Shown here: positions 52,367 to 64,000 of the stretch, in pieces | How positions within the stretch are numbered: position 1 is the stretch's first letter | Layout of the letters: every line of letters begins with the position of its first letter | Assembly (NCBI GenBank): GCA_003024785.1 | Contig: PUQB01000033.1 | Coordinates: forward strand, 883,670 to 947,669 | Direction of reading: 5' to 3' | Length of the DNA: 64,000 nucleotides | From: Selaginella tamariscina | Lineage: Eukaryota; Streptophyta; Lycopodiopsida; Selaginellales; Selaginellaceae | Notes under the pieces: generated by a model | What the model was told of the DNA's origin: nothing | Seen by the model: only the letters and a program-made list of their open reading frames with translations | Databases searched by the model: none | Made by a program: the position numbers and the translations under genes

Positions 52367-55300
52367 ATGCAGGCGCCACATCTACTTCTTGAGGAGCCGA
52401 TCCGCCTCGCGTCGATCCTGGAATCCTCCCCCACGGTATGTTTTTAGACCTGGATTGCTGCTTCATTGATTCAATCCGATAATTTCTGTGTATCCTGCTG
52501 TTTTCCGTGCTCAAATCCGTGTTCTAGATGCTTTTCGAGTACTTTCATGTTCAATCTTTGCCTTTTGTCAATACAGATTACATTGTAGGGTTCAATACTG
52601 TGTATATGTGCCGTGCTTTTGATATTTTTCGATGTCAATTTGTTTGCTGTATTCTAGGTTATCTGTGATGTTCTTTTTTCGTGGTTTGATGCTTTTGGTT
52701 AGTCTGGCTTAATTCGAGTTTTATGTTCTGGGTTTTATGTGTATATGTTATCTTTATATATAACACTCTGTTCATATGCAGACACCGGCTTTTTCTGCAA
52801 TGACGAAGATAATCGGTACCTTGGGACAGAAGTCAAGGACAACTGAGATCATCGAGCGTCTTCTTAAGGCTGGGATGTCAGGAATTGACATATTAACAGT
52901 TAATAGTTATTTCAATGTAAGTTTATAGTGCTTCATACTAAGAAAATACCGTTTTGTTTCAGTTGCTCGCTTTGACTTCTCATGGGGTGATGACGCATAC
53001 CACCAAGAGACGTTAGAGAACCTTAAACAGGTAAGGCTGTATATTTTGCATCGTAGTACTATCATCGATGTATATAGTGTTTAATTTGTTTCTTCTTCTT
53101 ATACAGGCGGTCAAAAGCATAAGAAGCTATGCGGTGTGATGCTCGATACAAGTGGTCCAGAGTTGCAAGTTATTAACAAGACTGAGAACATTATTGCTCT
53201 TGAAGCAGAATCTTTTGTAACGCTAACCCCTGATACGAGTCTGGAAGCTTCCTCAGCTATCTTACCGTTAAACTACGACGCCCTTGCTTCGGTTAGTTGA
53301 ATATGTCTGTCTGTACATGATTCTGTGTAATATTAACCCACACACACAATACAATGTATGGTAGCTTACATAATGTGTACAGGCAGTAAAGCCGGGAGAT
53401 ACGATTTTCGTCGGTCAGTATCTCTTTACAGGAAGCGAAACAACGTCTGTCTGGCTCGAGGTAAGTGGTTTACATATGTATATTATTATATATAGAGAGA
53501 GTAAAACAATTAGATGATATGCTTATTGTGTTGTTTTTCTTAAACAGGTTTCTGAAACAAAGGGGAAGGATGTGATATGCAAAGTGAAGAATAGTGCTAC
53601 GCTTACTGGAAGCTTGTTAACTGCTCATGCGGCTCAAGTGCATATCGACCTTCCAACTTTAAGTGAAAATGACAAAAAGGTAAATGTTTAGTTATGCTGT
53701 TCGTAGTAAACACTAAAACAACTATATACAGATTATCTCGACGTGGGGTATGCGCAACAGTATAGATTTCCTTTCACTCTCGTTCACACGCCACGCTGAG
53801 GACGTGAGAATGGCTCGTAATTTCCTCTCACAGCTTGGGGACCTTCACCAGACCCACATATACGCGAAAATCGAAAACGTCGAAGTAAGTGTGCGTGTGT
53901 TAAATAAAATATAGATTGTTTTTCAAGAACTCACTTATTATATGATTCAGGGGCTTCAACATTTTGATGAAATTCTTAAGGAGGCTGATGGTATCATACT
54001 TTCTCGTGGGAACTTGGGGATTGATCTTCAACCAGAAAAAGTACTATCTTTATATATATATATATATGTGTGTGTGTGTTGTGTGTGTGTGTAAATAGAT
54101 AGGTGTAGAGAGAGAGAGAGAGAGAGAGGAGACATAATTTCATTACGTAGCTATGTAGCTATATGTATGTTATTAGTATAATGTTAGTATATGTTATCAT
54201 ATACTAATATTGTGTATTCCAGGTGTTTTTGTTCCAAAAGGCTGCTCTATATACAAATGCAACATTGCAGGTAAGCCCGCAGTGGTGACACGTGTCGTTG
54301 ATACAATGACGGACACGCCACGGCCCACGCGTGCGGAGGCCACTGACGTGGCAAACGCCGTACTGGACGGTACGGATGCTATATTGCTCGGTGCAGAGAC
54401 TCTCCGTGGTCTTTACCCGTGGAGACAATTACCACCGTACGCAAGATCTGTGCAGAGGTATATGCATTTTAATATAATGTATTTGGTGAACAGAATTGCT
54501 TAAAGTGTGCTTGATTACAGGCAGAGAAGGTTTACAATCACGCTGTGTACTTCAAGAAAACTGTGAAGAAAGTTGGTGAACCTATGACTCATCTGGAGTC
54601 GATTGCATCCTCGGCGGTACGTATATTGTTTATATTGATAGTAGGTATATTCGATTATAATATACCTAACAGGTAAGAGCTGCGGTTAAGGTCAAGGCCT
54701 CAGTTATCGTGGTATTCAGCTCATCTGGACGAGCTGCAAGGCTAATCGCAAAGTATAGGCCTCCAATGCTGTTCTTGTTTTGGTTATCCCCAGGCTTAGC
54801 ACTAACCATCTAAGGTGGACTTTCATTGGAGCTTTCCAGGTAACAGATTGTATATATATATATTATATATATATATATATATATATGTGATATATACATA
54901 TATGATATATATCTTGACTTGTGTGTATTCTACAGGCAAGGCAATGCTTAGCAGTGAGGGGACTATTCCCCATGCTTGCGGATCCTCGTCATCCGGTATG
55001 TATATATTAATACATGTGTGTATGTGTGTATTCATATACACATCTAATGTATACCATGCGTAATGCATATACATCTAGCTACATATGTCGATTATGTAAT
55101 TGCAGATGGTACAGTCTGCATATATGCATATCTCTGTATCTCAACCGTCGAGTAAGTTATATATAATATGTGTTATATTACATATTATATATAACTTACT
55201 CGACGCTTACATGTGTGTAATATATTATTACACACATACACGCACAACACATACACGTATGTATTGACGTGTATATATGCAGGCGGAATCGAACAGCACG

Positions 55301-55434
55301 ACAAATGAATCGATATTGAAGGTCGCATTGGACCACGGTAAGGCAGCGGGCATTATTAAACACACGACAGGATTGTGGTATGCCAGAAGCTTGGGGATTC
55401 AGCTGTGGTCAAGATCATTGAGCTTGACGAGTAA
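52367..55434 (+). CDS. Cytosolic pyruvate kinase (plant type)
   Basis: Final glycolytic step: phosphoenolpyruvate + ADP to pyruvate + ATP. Exons: 52367-52435, 52782 to about 52874-52916, 52963-53030, 53107-53291, 53383-53460, 53548-53679, 53732-53884, 53951-54040, 54223-54457, 54521-54616, 54673-54839, 54936-54995 and 55283-55434. Starts [18 protein letters not shown]. Motifs: [147 protein letters not shown], and an end at VVKIIELDE. The usual plant FDFSWG-type cytosolic isoform without transit peptide. Frame breaks, mostly in short runs: near 53121 (A lost), 54249 (TA gained), 54418 (G lost), 54769 (C lost) and 55362 (AC gained). The end of exon 2 lacks a canonical in-frame donor. Confidence 0.92.
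55146..55205. repeat. Perfect 26-bp inverted repeat in the last pyruvate kinase intron
   Basis: Arms 55146-55171 and 55180-55205 are exact reverse complements (CGTCGAGTAAGTTATATATA... outer end) with an 8-base loop. If transcribed it forms a 26-bp hairpin that hides a GTAAGT. Confidence 0.92.
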
Positions 55435-55439
55435 ATGAG

Positions 55440-55731
55440 ATACGCACACGGAATATTTTAATCACTTAACACAGATTATTCGAAAAAAAACACATTTACT
55501 ATTTTTTGTAGTTTTTAATAATACAGTGGGAAAGAGTTTTGATATTAATAAAACAATTTCGTATAGACAATATTATAACAGGTTTATTATATTTAAATTT
55601 ATAATAAAAGTGAAATAAAATAAAGTGTATTTTACTTATTACAATTAAAAATACAAAGAATCGATTAATTAATCACCTTTAGTTTAGTTAGGATTAGGGC
55701 AACAAATTGGGGCTTATTAATTTGAATTTTT
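55440..55731. other. Short AT-rich intergenic region
   Basis: Contains the likely 3' UTR of pyruvate kinase and the promoter of the next gene, with AAATAAAATAAAG-type poly(A) signals. Nothing else recognised. Confidence 0.5.
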
Positions 55732-55757
55732 GAACCCTAATTAATGAATTAGGGTTC
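55732..55757. promoter_or_regulatory. Telo-box palindrome upstream of the F-box start codon
   Basis: GAACCCTAATT (55732-55742) and AATTAGGGTTC (55747-55757) are perfect inverted repeats around AATG, ending 4 bases before the start codon. Each arm contains ACCCTAA, the plant telo-box core. Confidence 0.6.
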
Positions 55758-55761
55758 TTCC

Positions 55762-56923
55762 ATGGGCACTTTCGAGGAGATTGGGGACGATGTAGTGGCG
55801 GCGATCTTGGTGCTGCTGGACCTGAAGTCGGTAATTCGAGCTACATCTTCGTGCAAGCGATGGCGCCAAATAGTGTATGCAAATATCACTTTCATTTCGG
55901 AATACAAAGCGTTGCAGCCCTCTGTGCCCTGCCTTTGCAAATACGTAGATGCTGGAAACGGTTCCTTTCGAGCTCTGGGATGTGCATTTACCACTGGCAG
56001 CACCAAATTAGTCGACATGGGTGATGTCTTACCACAGCTGGTTGCTTCCCCCAACATCATCAGCGACAGGTAAAACACACAACACACACACACACACACA
56101 CACCACACGCACACATACTTTATAAGACTTGATACAGGTACGCTTATTCTCCTGGAGGGCACGTACTTCATAGGAAGACACTGGCTCAAGGTGCAACGCA
56201 CTTTACAGATCTATGGAAGCCGAGAAGTGCTGCTGTTCATATGGAGACTTACAAGATGTCCACAAGAGGGTGGAAGTTAGAAGCGGACAGTGCGTTTCCT
56301 GTGGAGATGAGCGGTTATGATTGGACACCCGGACCGGGTTATGATCCCATATTGTACAAGATAAATAATAACAAGCTATTAATCACCGATGGAAAAAATA
56401 AACAGGTGATGGAGCTCAGAGTACAGCTCTCACTAGGTAGTGCATTCGTTGTTACACGGGTTTGGTATTTTATTGTATAGGGACATCCCCAGAAGATAGA
56501 GAAGTTTATCAGATGGTTAAGGTGGATATGAAGAGATTTGAAAGAACGGTTATGCAAGTAGACATCCCAGGAGGGCTCGATGATGCGTATCTGTTTATGT
56601 TTGACTTAGTTGCTTCTGGTGATATCATGCTTGTTAGGCTCCGTGATATGTCTTTGGAGGCCTTTGTGTGGGACAATAGCAGTCTTACGTGGTGTTTTAA
56701 GCTGTCATTTGCACTTCATGGCCACCAGGGCTATCCACGGGATGTTGTTGCTGCTTCAGAGAAGCAGTTGATAGTGCGGGCAGACAACCATGTTTATGTG
56801 ATGCATGGCGATAGCGAGGAATATATAGAGCATTATGCAATGAGGAGGTACTTTGTGGTTGATTTGCTTAGTTTATTCGAGGCCAGGATCTTATCTTGTA
56901 TTAAGAACCATCATGTTATGTAG
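55762..56923 (+). CDS. F-box protein
   Basis: Probable SCF ubiquitin-ligase receptor. Three exons: 55762-56070, 56138-56436 and 56481-56923, all GT-AG, in phase, no frame break: about 350 residues. N-terminal F-box at residues 5-45 (GDDVVAAILVLLDLKSVIRA, then CKRWRQIVYAN). The rest resembles the beta-strand-rich C-terminal domain of plant F-box proteins, with LVDMGDVLPQLVASPNII, FTDLWKPRSAAVHMETYKMS, VYQMVKVDMKRFERTVMQVD, and DIMLVRLRDMSLEAFVW. No kelch or LRR signature is clear. The start ATG sits in CCATGGGCA. The second intron is only 44 bases. Confidence 0.85.
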
Positions 56924-58433
56924 TATGTTGATTTACATATCAATGTTTTTAATAAAGGGTTTATATTTTAAAGATTGAAAATTTTAAATTTCATTTTAAT
57001 TTTTAAATTAAATTAAAATTAAAATTAACAAATATTTTATATTTTAATAAGGATTAATGATACATAATTTTTTTTATATAATTAAACGGTTTAAATTTAT
57101 TTTAACCTTATATTTTATTTAACAAGCTACATATATCGTTATATGTATGCATAAATATATATGAATGTTTGATACTTATTTCTATATCGAGAGTTTCTAG
57201 AAAACCAGTTAAATTCTCTTATACATGTATATGCATATAGGTACAAAGGAATGTTATAATTTCTAATATTAACTTTTGTGTGTATCTACGCACACAAATA
57301 TTTCTCTTTATATATAATTCTTTTAAGTATATTAATTTTTATATAATTAATATTTAAATCGAAAATTAAATTAAAATCATGTATTTAATTTACAATATAG
57401 GATATACTCGTAACACATTATATGTTTATGCTTAAGATCAAATTTGACATCTTTATGGATGTTCAAAATTAAGAATAAGTATAACTAAAATTCTACTTTT
57501 AAATAATTTAACATTTGAGTAATATATTAGTATACAAATTACAAACAAATCATATACAAATTATATTTAATTCTCAATATATGTAGTATAAATAAATATA
57601 AAATACAGTAGAAAATAATATATAAATATATTAAAAAATCATGTGCATTAATGTTTAAAATATTTTAAAAAAAAAATTATTTCTAAATTAGACATTGCAG
57701 GAGAAAGATCCAACTGTAACGTAAAGATACCAACATATAATTATGTATTGTAAGTATAAGATATTAATATATTTATTTTTCTATAATTAATAATAAATAA
57801 AAATTGACATTAAAATCAAATTTTAACCATCTAATTGAATATATATATATTCAAATTTAGTAAATCCCAACCAAACTATCACATGGTAGATATGTATATA
57901 TAGAAATATAAAATTCTACGTAATTTTAATAATAATATGATAATTTTTTGTGGTTAATATTTTATATCAGACAAAGTATTTTTCTATTCCATTTTATATA
58001 TATATATATATATGTTACATCACACACCGAGAAAAGAAAAGATTCCAACACATGCATGTAGTAGACCTTATCTTGTAGTTTACCAAAATACATAATCAAA
58101 TTGAGTTTAAGTAATAAACAAGCAAAACAAATAAGCATTGCTTATTGCACATGATGAGGACTACTGAAATCAAGCAGGCACACAGGCACGCAAAAGGAGA
58201 AAAAGTACCCTTTGTCGAATAAAAAAAATAAAAAAAATAAGCAAACACTTGTGTCGTTTTCAACGAGTGCTGTCTGTAAGTTAAGCTGTGCAAAAAATAC
58301 ATTAAAAAACATATAGTTTTACTCATTCTACACGGGATGTATGTACTAGCGTGTATCCGATATGTATATACATTACTTGGATTTATATTACTTTGATACA
58401 CACACACACACACACACACAACGTACGTACCTT
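56924..58433. other. AT-rich intergenic region
   Basis: About 1.5 kb, very AT-rich, with (TA)n at 57990-58013 and (CA)n at 58400-58420. It lies between two convergent genes (F-box plus, NPH3 minus). No gene recognised. Confidence 0.6.
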
Positions 58434-59317
58434 TCAGTGAGTGGTACAGAAGCTGCGTTTATGTTGCTGCTGTTGTTTGAGCTTCCCAGTAAGAGGTGAG
58501 TGTTTCTGTGCTACATTCGGCGAGTGTTCGACGCCTACCTTCTCCTGTGAGTTGTGCACTTGGCTCTTTGCCATCCGGCACCCGAATCTCCTTGTGACGA
58601 ATCCGAAGGGATTCTTTGCCTTGCCCAGTTTCTCAAGCTCCTGCTTCATTGAATTATATTCCTAGTTGCAAAATGCATCTTGGTTTAACTATATACACAC
58701 ATATATACGAAACTCATGTGTGTGTATATATGATCATACACAACCTCACATGCTTATAACATGGAAACGTACCTTCTCAAGCTCCACAACACGGTTCCGC
58801 ATTGTCTCCATCTCCACTCTAAAGACCTGGCTCTCCCGTATTGCTGTTACAAAATAAATCGTACTGTTTATATACATATGCACGTATGTATAAATGTATA
58901 GCATACATCGTTGACACATCGATTACATTAAACTATGTAAACAGCTAAAACAGAGTATGTGACAGTCTCTTTAAGTCATGTTCTATAATGAAATGTTTAT
59001 GTAGACTCTACACACACATGTATAAGGGTTTAGGGTTTAACCTTGTAGAGATGAGTGTGGGATTGTTGGATTGTGATCGACAAGATTAGTTGACCGTAAC
59101 GGACGGGACTGGTCAACGTGTCGGCGACAAGAAACCAGCCGGCAACAGCTGTCCGCAGTTGTAGTTGCTCGAAGAAGAAACCTGTACCACGACACGGAGG
59201 GGGAGCCTCTCATTCTGTGCCGCGTGTGTACATGCTTCCAATGAAAGCTTCTGGCAGTCCATAATCCTGCATAATCTTTCCCTCTCCTGTTCTTGCATCC
59301 ATGGATGTGCCTGCACA

Positions 59318-59361
<44 letters not shown>

Positions 59362-61856
59362 GTAACTGTAGAATTATATATAGTGGAGTGAATGCATACA
59401 CATTCAACTAATAACCACAGTTGTTATCCAGATAGATCTAGTCATGTGTAACTGTCACTTAATATATACTCCATGAACTAATGCTTACGTTGCGTACCAT
59501 ACATCATAAAACGACACGCTGCAAAGCATATATAAATGCCACTATCATAATATCAGGAAAATCATCCATTAGATACTGCAATAAACTCCACTAACGCACA
59601 CACACACACAAGTACACGCACCACGCACGCACCTTTAGATAGATATCAATTGCCCTGTAGAGACCATCATCCATGACCCTGGCATACTCTGGTAAGGTTT
59701 CTGCCAGGGAGTGAAACTTGGCTGACTTGAGATTTACGTCAGGTGCAACCTCACAAGATAACTGTCCATCAACTTTGCCACCATCATCATGGGGCTCATT
59801 TGTGGGGAGCCAATCAATCCCCCCTCTTCAAATGACTGAACAGAAGAAGATGTAGCTCGTGCCTGATACACGACAAGATCAACCAACACTGTCATATCAT
59901 GTGTGTCATATATAGATATGTACCTGATCCATGACAAAAAATGATCCAGTATACGCTGCACAGTCTCAATGTCGTACAGAGTCTCCCACAGTGTACGAGT
60001 AGTTAGGCATGAGGAGGTCATCAAGGCTAGCCTGCTCCAGTTGCTGTCCAATCCTCCTCTCAAGCTCTTGCACTCCGGACTACCCCCAAGTATCATTGCA
60101 ATCCGTAGAAGCCCAAACAAACCTGGCGTATACACATACATGATTTGAATATAATACATAACTGTTAAAAAACTCACCTGGTAGACACTACAACCTTTCT
60201 GGAGGGGTAAGAGGCTCTCAATAGTCTCTAGTAAGGCCCTTTTTCAGGCTCAGACGGAGCATTTGTGACAGGAACAATAGAAAGATTACCACTTTCACGT
60301 CCGTCTTGACGCCGGCTTAGACCAGGAAGCTGCTTATTTGCATAGTGCATCAGTGCCCCAGAGATAGTCTCCGCTCTAAGTCCCCTTGTCTCCATTGCTG
60401 AGATGAGTTTCTCATAGAGTGGTAGACTAACCACAGACACATCCTCATACCTGTAATGGTATGTATGGTTATATATCACACACACACGATTATGTCACGT
60501 ACCACCAATCAGGCCGGGAGTTTCTTGGTTTTGCCCCTGTACTGATCCCGTTCCAGAGAACACTGCCACCAGGGCTCTGCATCGATCCATGTTGCTCCGC
60601 CACCGGCCACCCGAAGAGAGAAGGATCTGTTGAGCATGCCTTGGCCGCTATCGAGTCGATGCATTTCTTTACGAGCCCCAGAAGCTCTGCATGCTCCAGA
60701 ACAGACTCACAGCTCTGCAGTGCTCTGACCGAGTCTGTCCATGACCTCAACACCACCTGTTTGATCAGATCACACAGTGTTTAGTAGACTAACATATATA
60801 TAACACACTTTATGGTGGAACCTGACTACTTTTGGGTTTAAAAACAACACCAACATCAAAACCTTCCTAGATTTCTAATCAATGGTGTAGATAGAAAATG
60901 CAGAGAAAATAAAAGTCCACACTGTCAGATGCTCTTTTCTATGCCAAAATCAATGCATTCAATCACATCTTGCATGGTGCAATCAAACACAAGCTCTTCT
61001 TGATGTGTACATACACATTTAATATGCGTTTCTTTATACAGAAATTTTTATAGTTACCTGGTTGAGGAAGCTATCTATCTTGGCAATGAGGTTTCCCTCG
61101 ACAAATTCCTCAGTCATCTCGAGGTACTCTGCTGCACACCGTAGAGCAACTGCGTTTGAGGAAGTGAGCTCCAGTTTCACAGCGTAGCAGAACTTGGCAG
61201 CCAGTTCAAATGCCTCTGCTCCTCCCGGGATGTCCGAGAGCACAATCCGGCCTCCTGGCCCGTCCCGTTCGTTCTCTGGCAGCTCGCTTATCAATCTTGT
61301 GATTCTACCACTCCTAGACATCAGTGGGAACTGCCCAGAAGCAAATTCTTAGAAAGAGAGACCCGAATCTATATGAAAAAACCACTTACCTTGTGAAGAT
61401 GAAACGCCATTTCCTCAACCTCGACCACAATGTCACTGGGTAACCCAGTTGTACAGAACCTGTAGAAATATAAAAACACTCAAAGAATGCGGGTGAAGAA
61501 CAAGAATTTCCTGTTCAAGACTCATGGATTTTGCACTCAGAACATGGGAATGTGGAGAAATTTCATGAAAAATCAGAAAATGAAGAGATTTCCGATTCTA
61601 CACACAATAGCGATGAAATTCCATTGAAAAATAGTGCCAGAAAACACGCATTCTACACAGAATGTGATCAATAACGCAGGAATTTTCTGATTAGACACCG
61701 AAAACACTCAAGAAGGAGAGGGAACAGAATGCGGGTGAAGAACAACGATAGAAAACGCAGGGAGAAAATAAGAAAATCATGTAGAATCGATTCTTACCAT
61801 GCCTGTCCCCTCCTCTGGAAGCCATCCGCCTTGGATCCGAGCTTCATGCACGCCAT
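58434..61856 (-). CDS. NPH3/RPT2-like (NRL) BTB/POZ protein
   Basis: NRL proteins link blue-light phototropins to auxin transport and act as CUL3 adaptors at the plasma membrane. Exons on the minus strand: 61798-61856 ([20 protein letters not shown]), 61390-61459 ([20 protein letters not shown]), 61058-61330, 60503-60756, 60178-60450, about 59930-60122, 59633 to about 59860, about 59036-59312, 58772-58845 and 58434-58661. The BTB part has [30 protein letters not shown] and [12 protein letters not shown]. The NPH3 domain has [72 protein letters not shown] and [20 protein letters not shown]. The C-terminus has a coiled coil ([20 protein letters not shown]). Several one-base homopolymer shifts break it, for example near 60240-60244, 60066, 59986 and 59755. 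Exon borders in the second half are approximate. Confidence 0.9.
59320..59358. repeat. (TA)n microsatellite in an NPH3 intron
   Basis: Alternating TA run of about 39 bases immediately next to the acceptor of the exon starting with [13 protein letters not shown]. Confidence 0.95.
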
Positions 61857-61924
61857 TTGCATACTCCGTGTGAGCGCCAAAACTCAGGCGATCATGTGCA
61901 TTCCTGAACAGACCCTAGCGGCGC

Positions 61925-63317
61925 CATAGACAAGAAGAACACGAGAAAGAAGGTTTTCGCTCCTCCATGCCGCTCAAGGGAATTCTTTAACAAATTCAAG
62001 AACCCTAAACAGGGTTTTAATAATTTTATTACGTGGTTAATTCAACACTGATATAGGTTTTTATTTAAAAGAGTAAATTAAACCTAGAATATTTAAATAA
62101 TTTTATCACAAATTACTGTTGATAATGTCATAGCTTAGAGGGAAAATTCTACCATAGAAGAAGTGACCCGTGATGTTTCGCCTGCTCCGAATCCTGCGGC
62201 CAGCGCGTGCCACCAGATTCAATCATGTCGGGTTAAAAGTAAAAAAAAGTAAAAAGAATAATCGTTAAAAATGAATCTTGTAGTGGAGGTTATAATCAAG
62301 AAAGTTAAACGGCCACGTCATCATTGAAGCTGTACGTGGCGCCAGCAGATCCATGATGGATATTCCATTCCCCAACGCATTACAAACACTAGATCTACAA
62401 GCAAAAGACAATATATTCCCAACATAATGATAAAATATATTTTAACATATATACGTGTTATATACGTAAGTCAAACCTTTACTCTTAAGATAAACATGAT
62501 GTAGACTTTATACCCATGTTGTTCATACTTTACTATCAAATACCCTAAAGGTATATATTCCTTTGAAAACCCTAAAGGTAAAGGTAAATAAACCCTAGGT
62601 AGAGGGTTATACATAGTTTAACAAAGTCAAACATGTACTTATATTAAAGACAACCCATGATGTAGACTTAAAAGTTTAAAACAAACACATACAATATACA
62701 TATAAAACAAGTACATGTGACAAAATTTCGATACATATTCGACAAGGATCTTTGAGACCATATAATTCCTCGTTATATATAGATAAATCAAAATTTAGCA
62801 TTGACGGATATTGGAGATTAAAACCTTGTATTTAATAGAATGTTCCTAAAGAAGAATCAAAAGCCTAAGGTTGAAATCTCAATAAAGGAGTTAGGTATTA
62901 AAGGCATTGTATATTCCCCCAAAAGATTCCATCTATATAATAGTATATTCGAGCACATGCAGTAGTGTACTATACACAGCAAAGCAAGCTGTCTACGTTT
63001 GACCTATGGACACTGTTTGGTTTACGATAAGGACATGTTCATACGTATATATTAATAGATTAATTATATCTATACTGTGTATGCGTGATGTTATACTGGT
63101 GTATATTCGACTATATCATAAATTTAAACTATAGTTAAATATTACTAGATTTATGCACTTAGATGTATACTTTTAAATTAAGCATATGGTTTGTTATTTT
63201 ATTAACGGGGTCACACTAACACATAGTATTCTTATTTAAATAAAGTCCACTCTATTGCAAAATACATATATACATACACACGTATCTATATACAAAGGTA
63301 TTCTTAATTAGTTTTGC
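61925..63317. other. Intergenic region between two minus-strand genes
   Basis: About 1.4 kb, AT-rich. Near 62000-62020 are AACCCTAAACAGGGTTTTA (telo-box-like, upstream of the NPH3 start), and near 62560-62600 several AACCCTAAAGG and AACCCTAGG repeats. No gene recognised. Confidence 0.55.
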
Positions 63318-63905
63318 TTACACAAGAACAACTTCTCTGAAAGTGATACTAATCCGCCTAGGAGATAACAAATTCCGGTTTTCAATCTCATGTGTGAAAC
63401 TGTACCTGCTTTCTCCACTTAAAATCTGCACAAAACATATAAAACATTTTATATATGTAATTAAAACTTAAAATATGAATAAAACGAACCTGTAAAGATC
63501 GCTGCTTCAACTTGACATTGTAACATTCGTAAACACCCTTCTCTCTTTTAAACGTCATATAGCATTCTCCACACAAGCTGAGGTTTACTATCAATGTCCC
63601 TGAAAGCTGCAATGTATATATAAATCCTCGTATGCGCGTGCGTGTGTGTATATAACAAGTTATTAACTCTCTCTCTCTCTCTCTCCATAATTATACACAA
63701 CACACAGGGACACACACACGCAAGGACGTATATATATACCTGACGGTCGTCAACATGGGGCCGCAGGAAGTGACCATCTTGTTTTACATACTCGAGAGTG
63801 TTCATTTCATTTGGGAAGAAATCTGCTAATATTGGGATTGTTCGCATTCGATCCATAATTGGCTGCAAAACTTGAGGCATCTCAAACTCCGCTGGTAAAA
63901 CTTGC
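63318..63905 (-). CDS. AlkB-like 2-oxoglutarate/Fe(II) dioxygenase (3' part, gene runs off the window)
   Basis: AlkB-family enzymes oxidatively demethylate nucleic acids or proteins. The substrate of this subgroup is not known to me. Exons on the minus strand: 63740-63905 (QVLPAEFEMPQVLQPIMDRM, RTIPILADFFPNEMNTLEY, GHFLRPHVDDRQ), 63490-63606 (LSGTLIVNLSLCGECYMTFK, then VKLKQRSLQ) and 63318-63425 (ILSGESRYSFTHEIENRN, then SPRRISITFREVVLV and TAA). The iron ligands are visible as the HxD of HVDD and the distal His of THEI. The Arg of RRISITFRE should bind 2-oxoglutarate. It resembles the Arabidopsis At4g02485-type protein from memory. Phases agree. Upstream exons lie beyond 64000. Confidence 0.88.
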
Positions 63906-64000
63906 CTAACATATGTAACTAACAGGATGAGTATATGACTCTAGATATAATAATATGCATGTCAAATATATCATACGTGTGTGTCTAAATATATGTATTC

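Overview
The window reads as nuclear DNA of a land plant or close streptophyte relative. Evidence: a nuclear tRNA-Tyr gene with the short intron typical of plants, a class II CPD photolyase, an NPH3/BTB phototropin-signalling protein, a GT61 glycosyltransferase, a plant-type cytosolic pyruvate kinase, VPS25 of ESCRT-II, an AlkB-like dioxygenase and F-box genes, all with GT-AG introns and often telo-box-like motifs near the start codon. Introns are mostly short (about 50-250 bases) and full of TA, CA and TG microsatellites. Compact introns plus decayed HUH-Rep and ParB/methyltransferase-like relics would suit a bryophyte, lycophyte or streptophyte alga, but I cannot name the species.

Layout. 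0-1.6 kb: F-box/LRR gene (minus) with a broken 3' part. 3.0-4.1 kb: decayed HUH-endonuclease (Rep-like) gene inside about 7 kb of AT-rich, gene-poor DNA. 8.6-9.6 kb: decayed Ty1/copia RT/RNase H end. 10.6-24.0 kb: a dense gene island: zinc-knuckle gene built partly from tandem micro-exons (minus), tRNA-Tyr (minus), a basic/acidic plant protein of unknown function, class II photolyase, VPS25 (all plus) and GT61 (minus). 24-26 kb: AT-rich, empty. 26.1-30.3 kb: heavily mutated minus-strand coding relic with, in coding order, a ParB-like stretch, a DNA-methyltransferase-like stretch and an FCP1/NIF-type HAD phosphatase.

31.0-52.0 kb is a nested retrotransposon block. An old Ty3/gypsy element (minus strand) was split in its protease region by a 9.5-kb insertion (31770-41286, target duplication CGTAC) and in its gag by a 6.4-kb chromovirus (43178-49553, target duplication GCCGT). 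The 9.5-kb insertion is itself one gag-protease-only element interrupted in gag by an inverted copy of its own family (33936-38663, target duplication GATAG). That family has LTRs, gag and protease but no reverse transcriptase, RNase H or integrase, so it must be non-autonomous (TR-GAG-like). It shares its primer-binding site type with the old host element. A second chromovirus-type fragment flanks the block on the right.

52.4-64 kb: a second gene island: cytosolic pyruvate kinase, a second F-box gene (plus), an NPH3/BTB gene (minus) and the 3' part of an AlkB-like dioxygenase gene (minus, running off the right edge).

A pattern across the host genes is single-base loss or gain in homopolymers (and two-base gain in TA or CA runs) inside exons whose protein sequence is otherwise well conserved: pyruvate kinase, NPH3, GT61, VPS25 and the first F-box gene. 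The photolyase has none over about 1.46 kb of coding sequence. Long-read assembly error is the simplest explanation, so these genes are annotated as genes, not pseudogenes.
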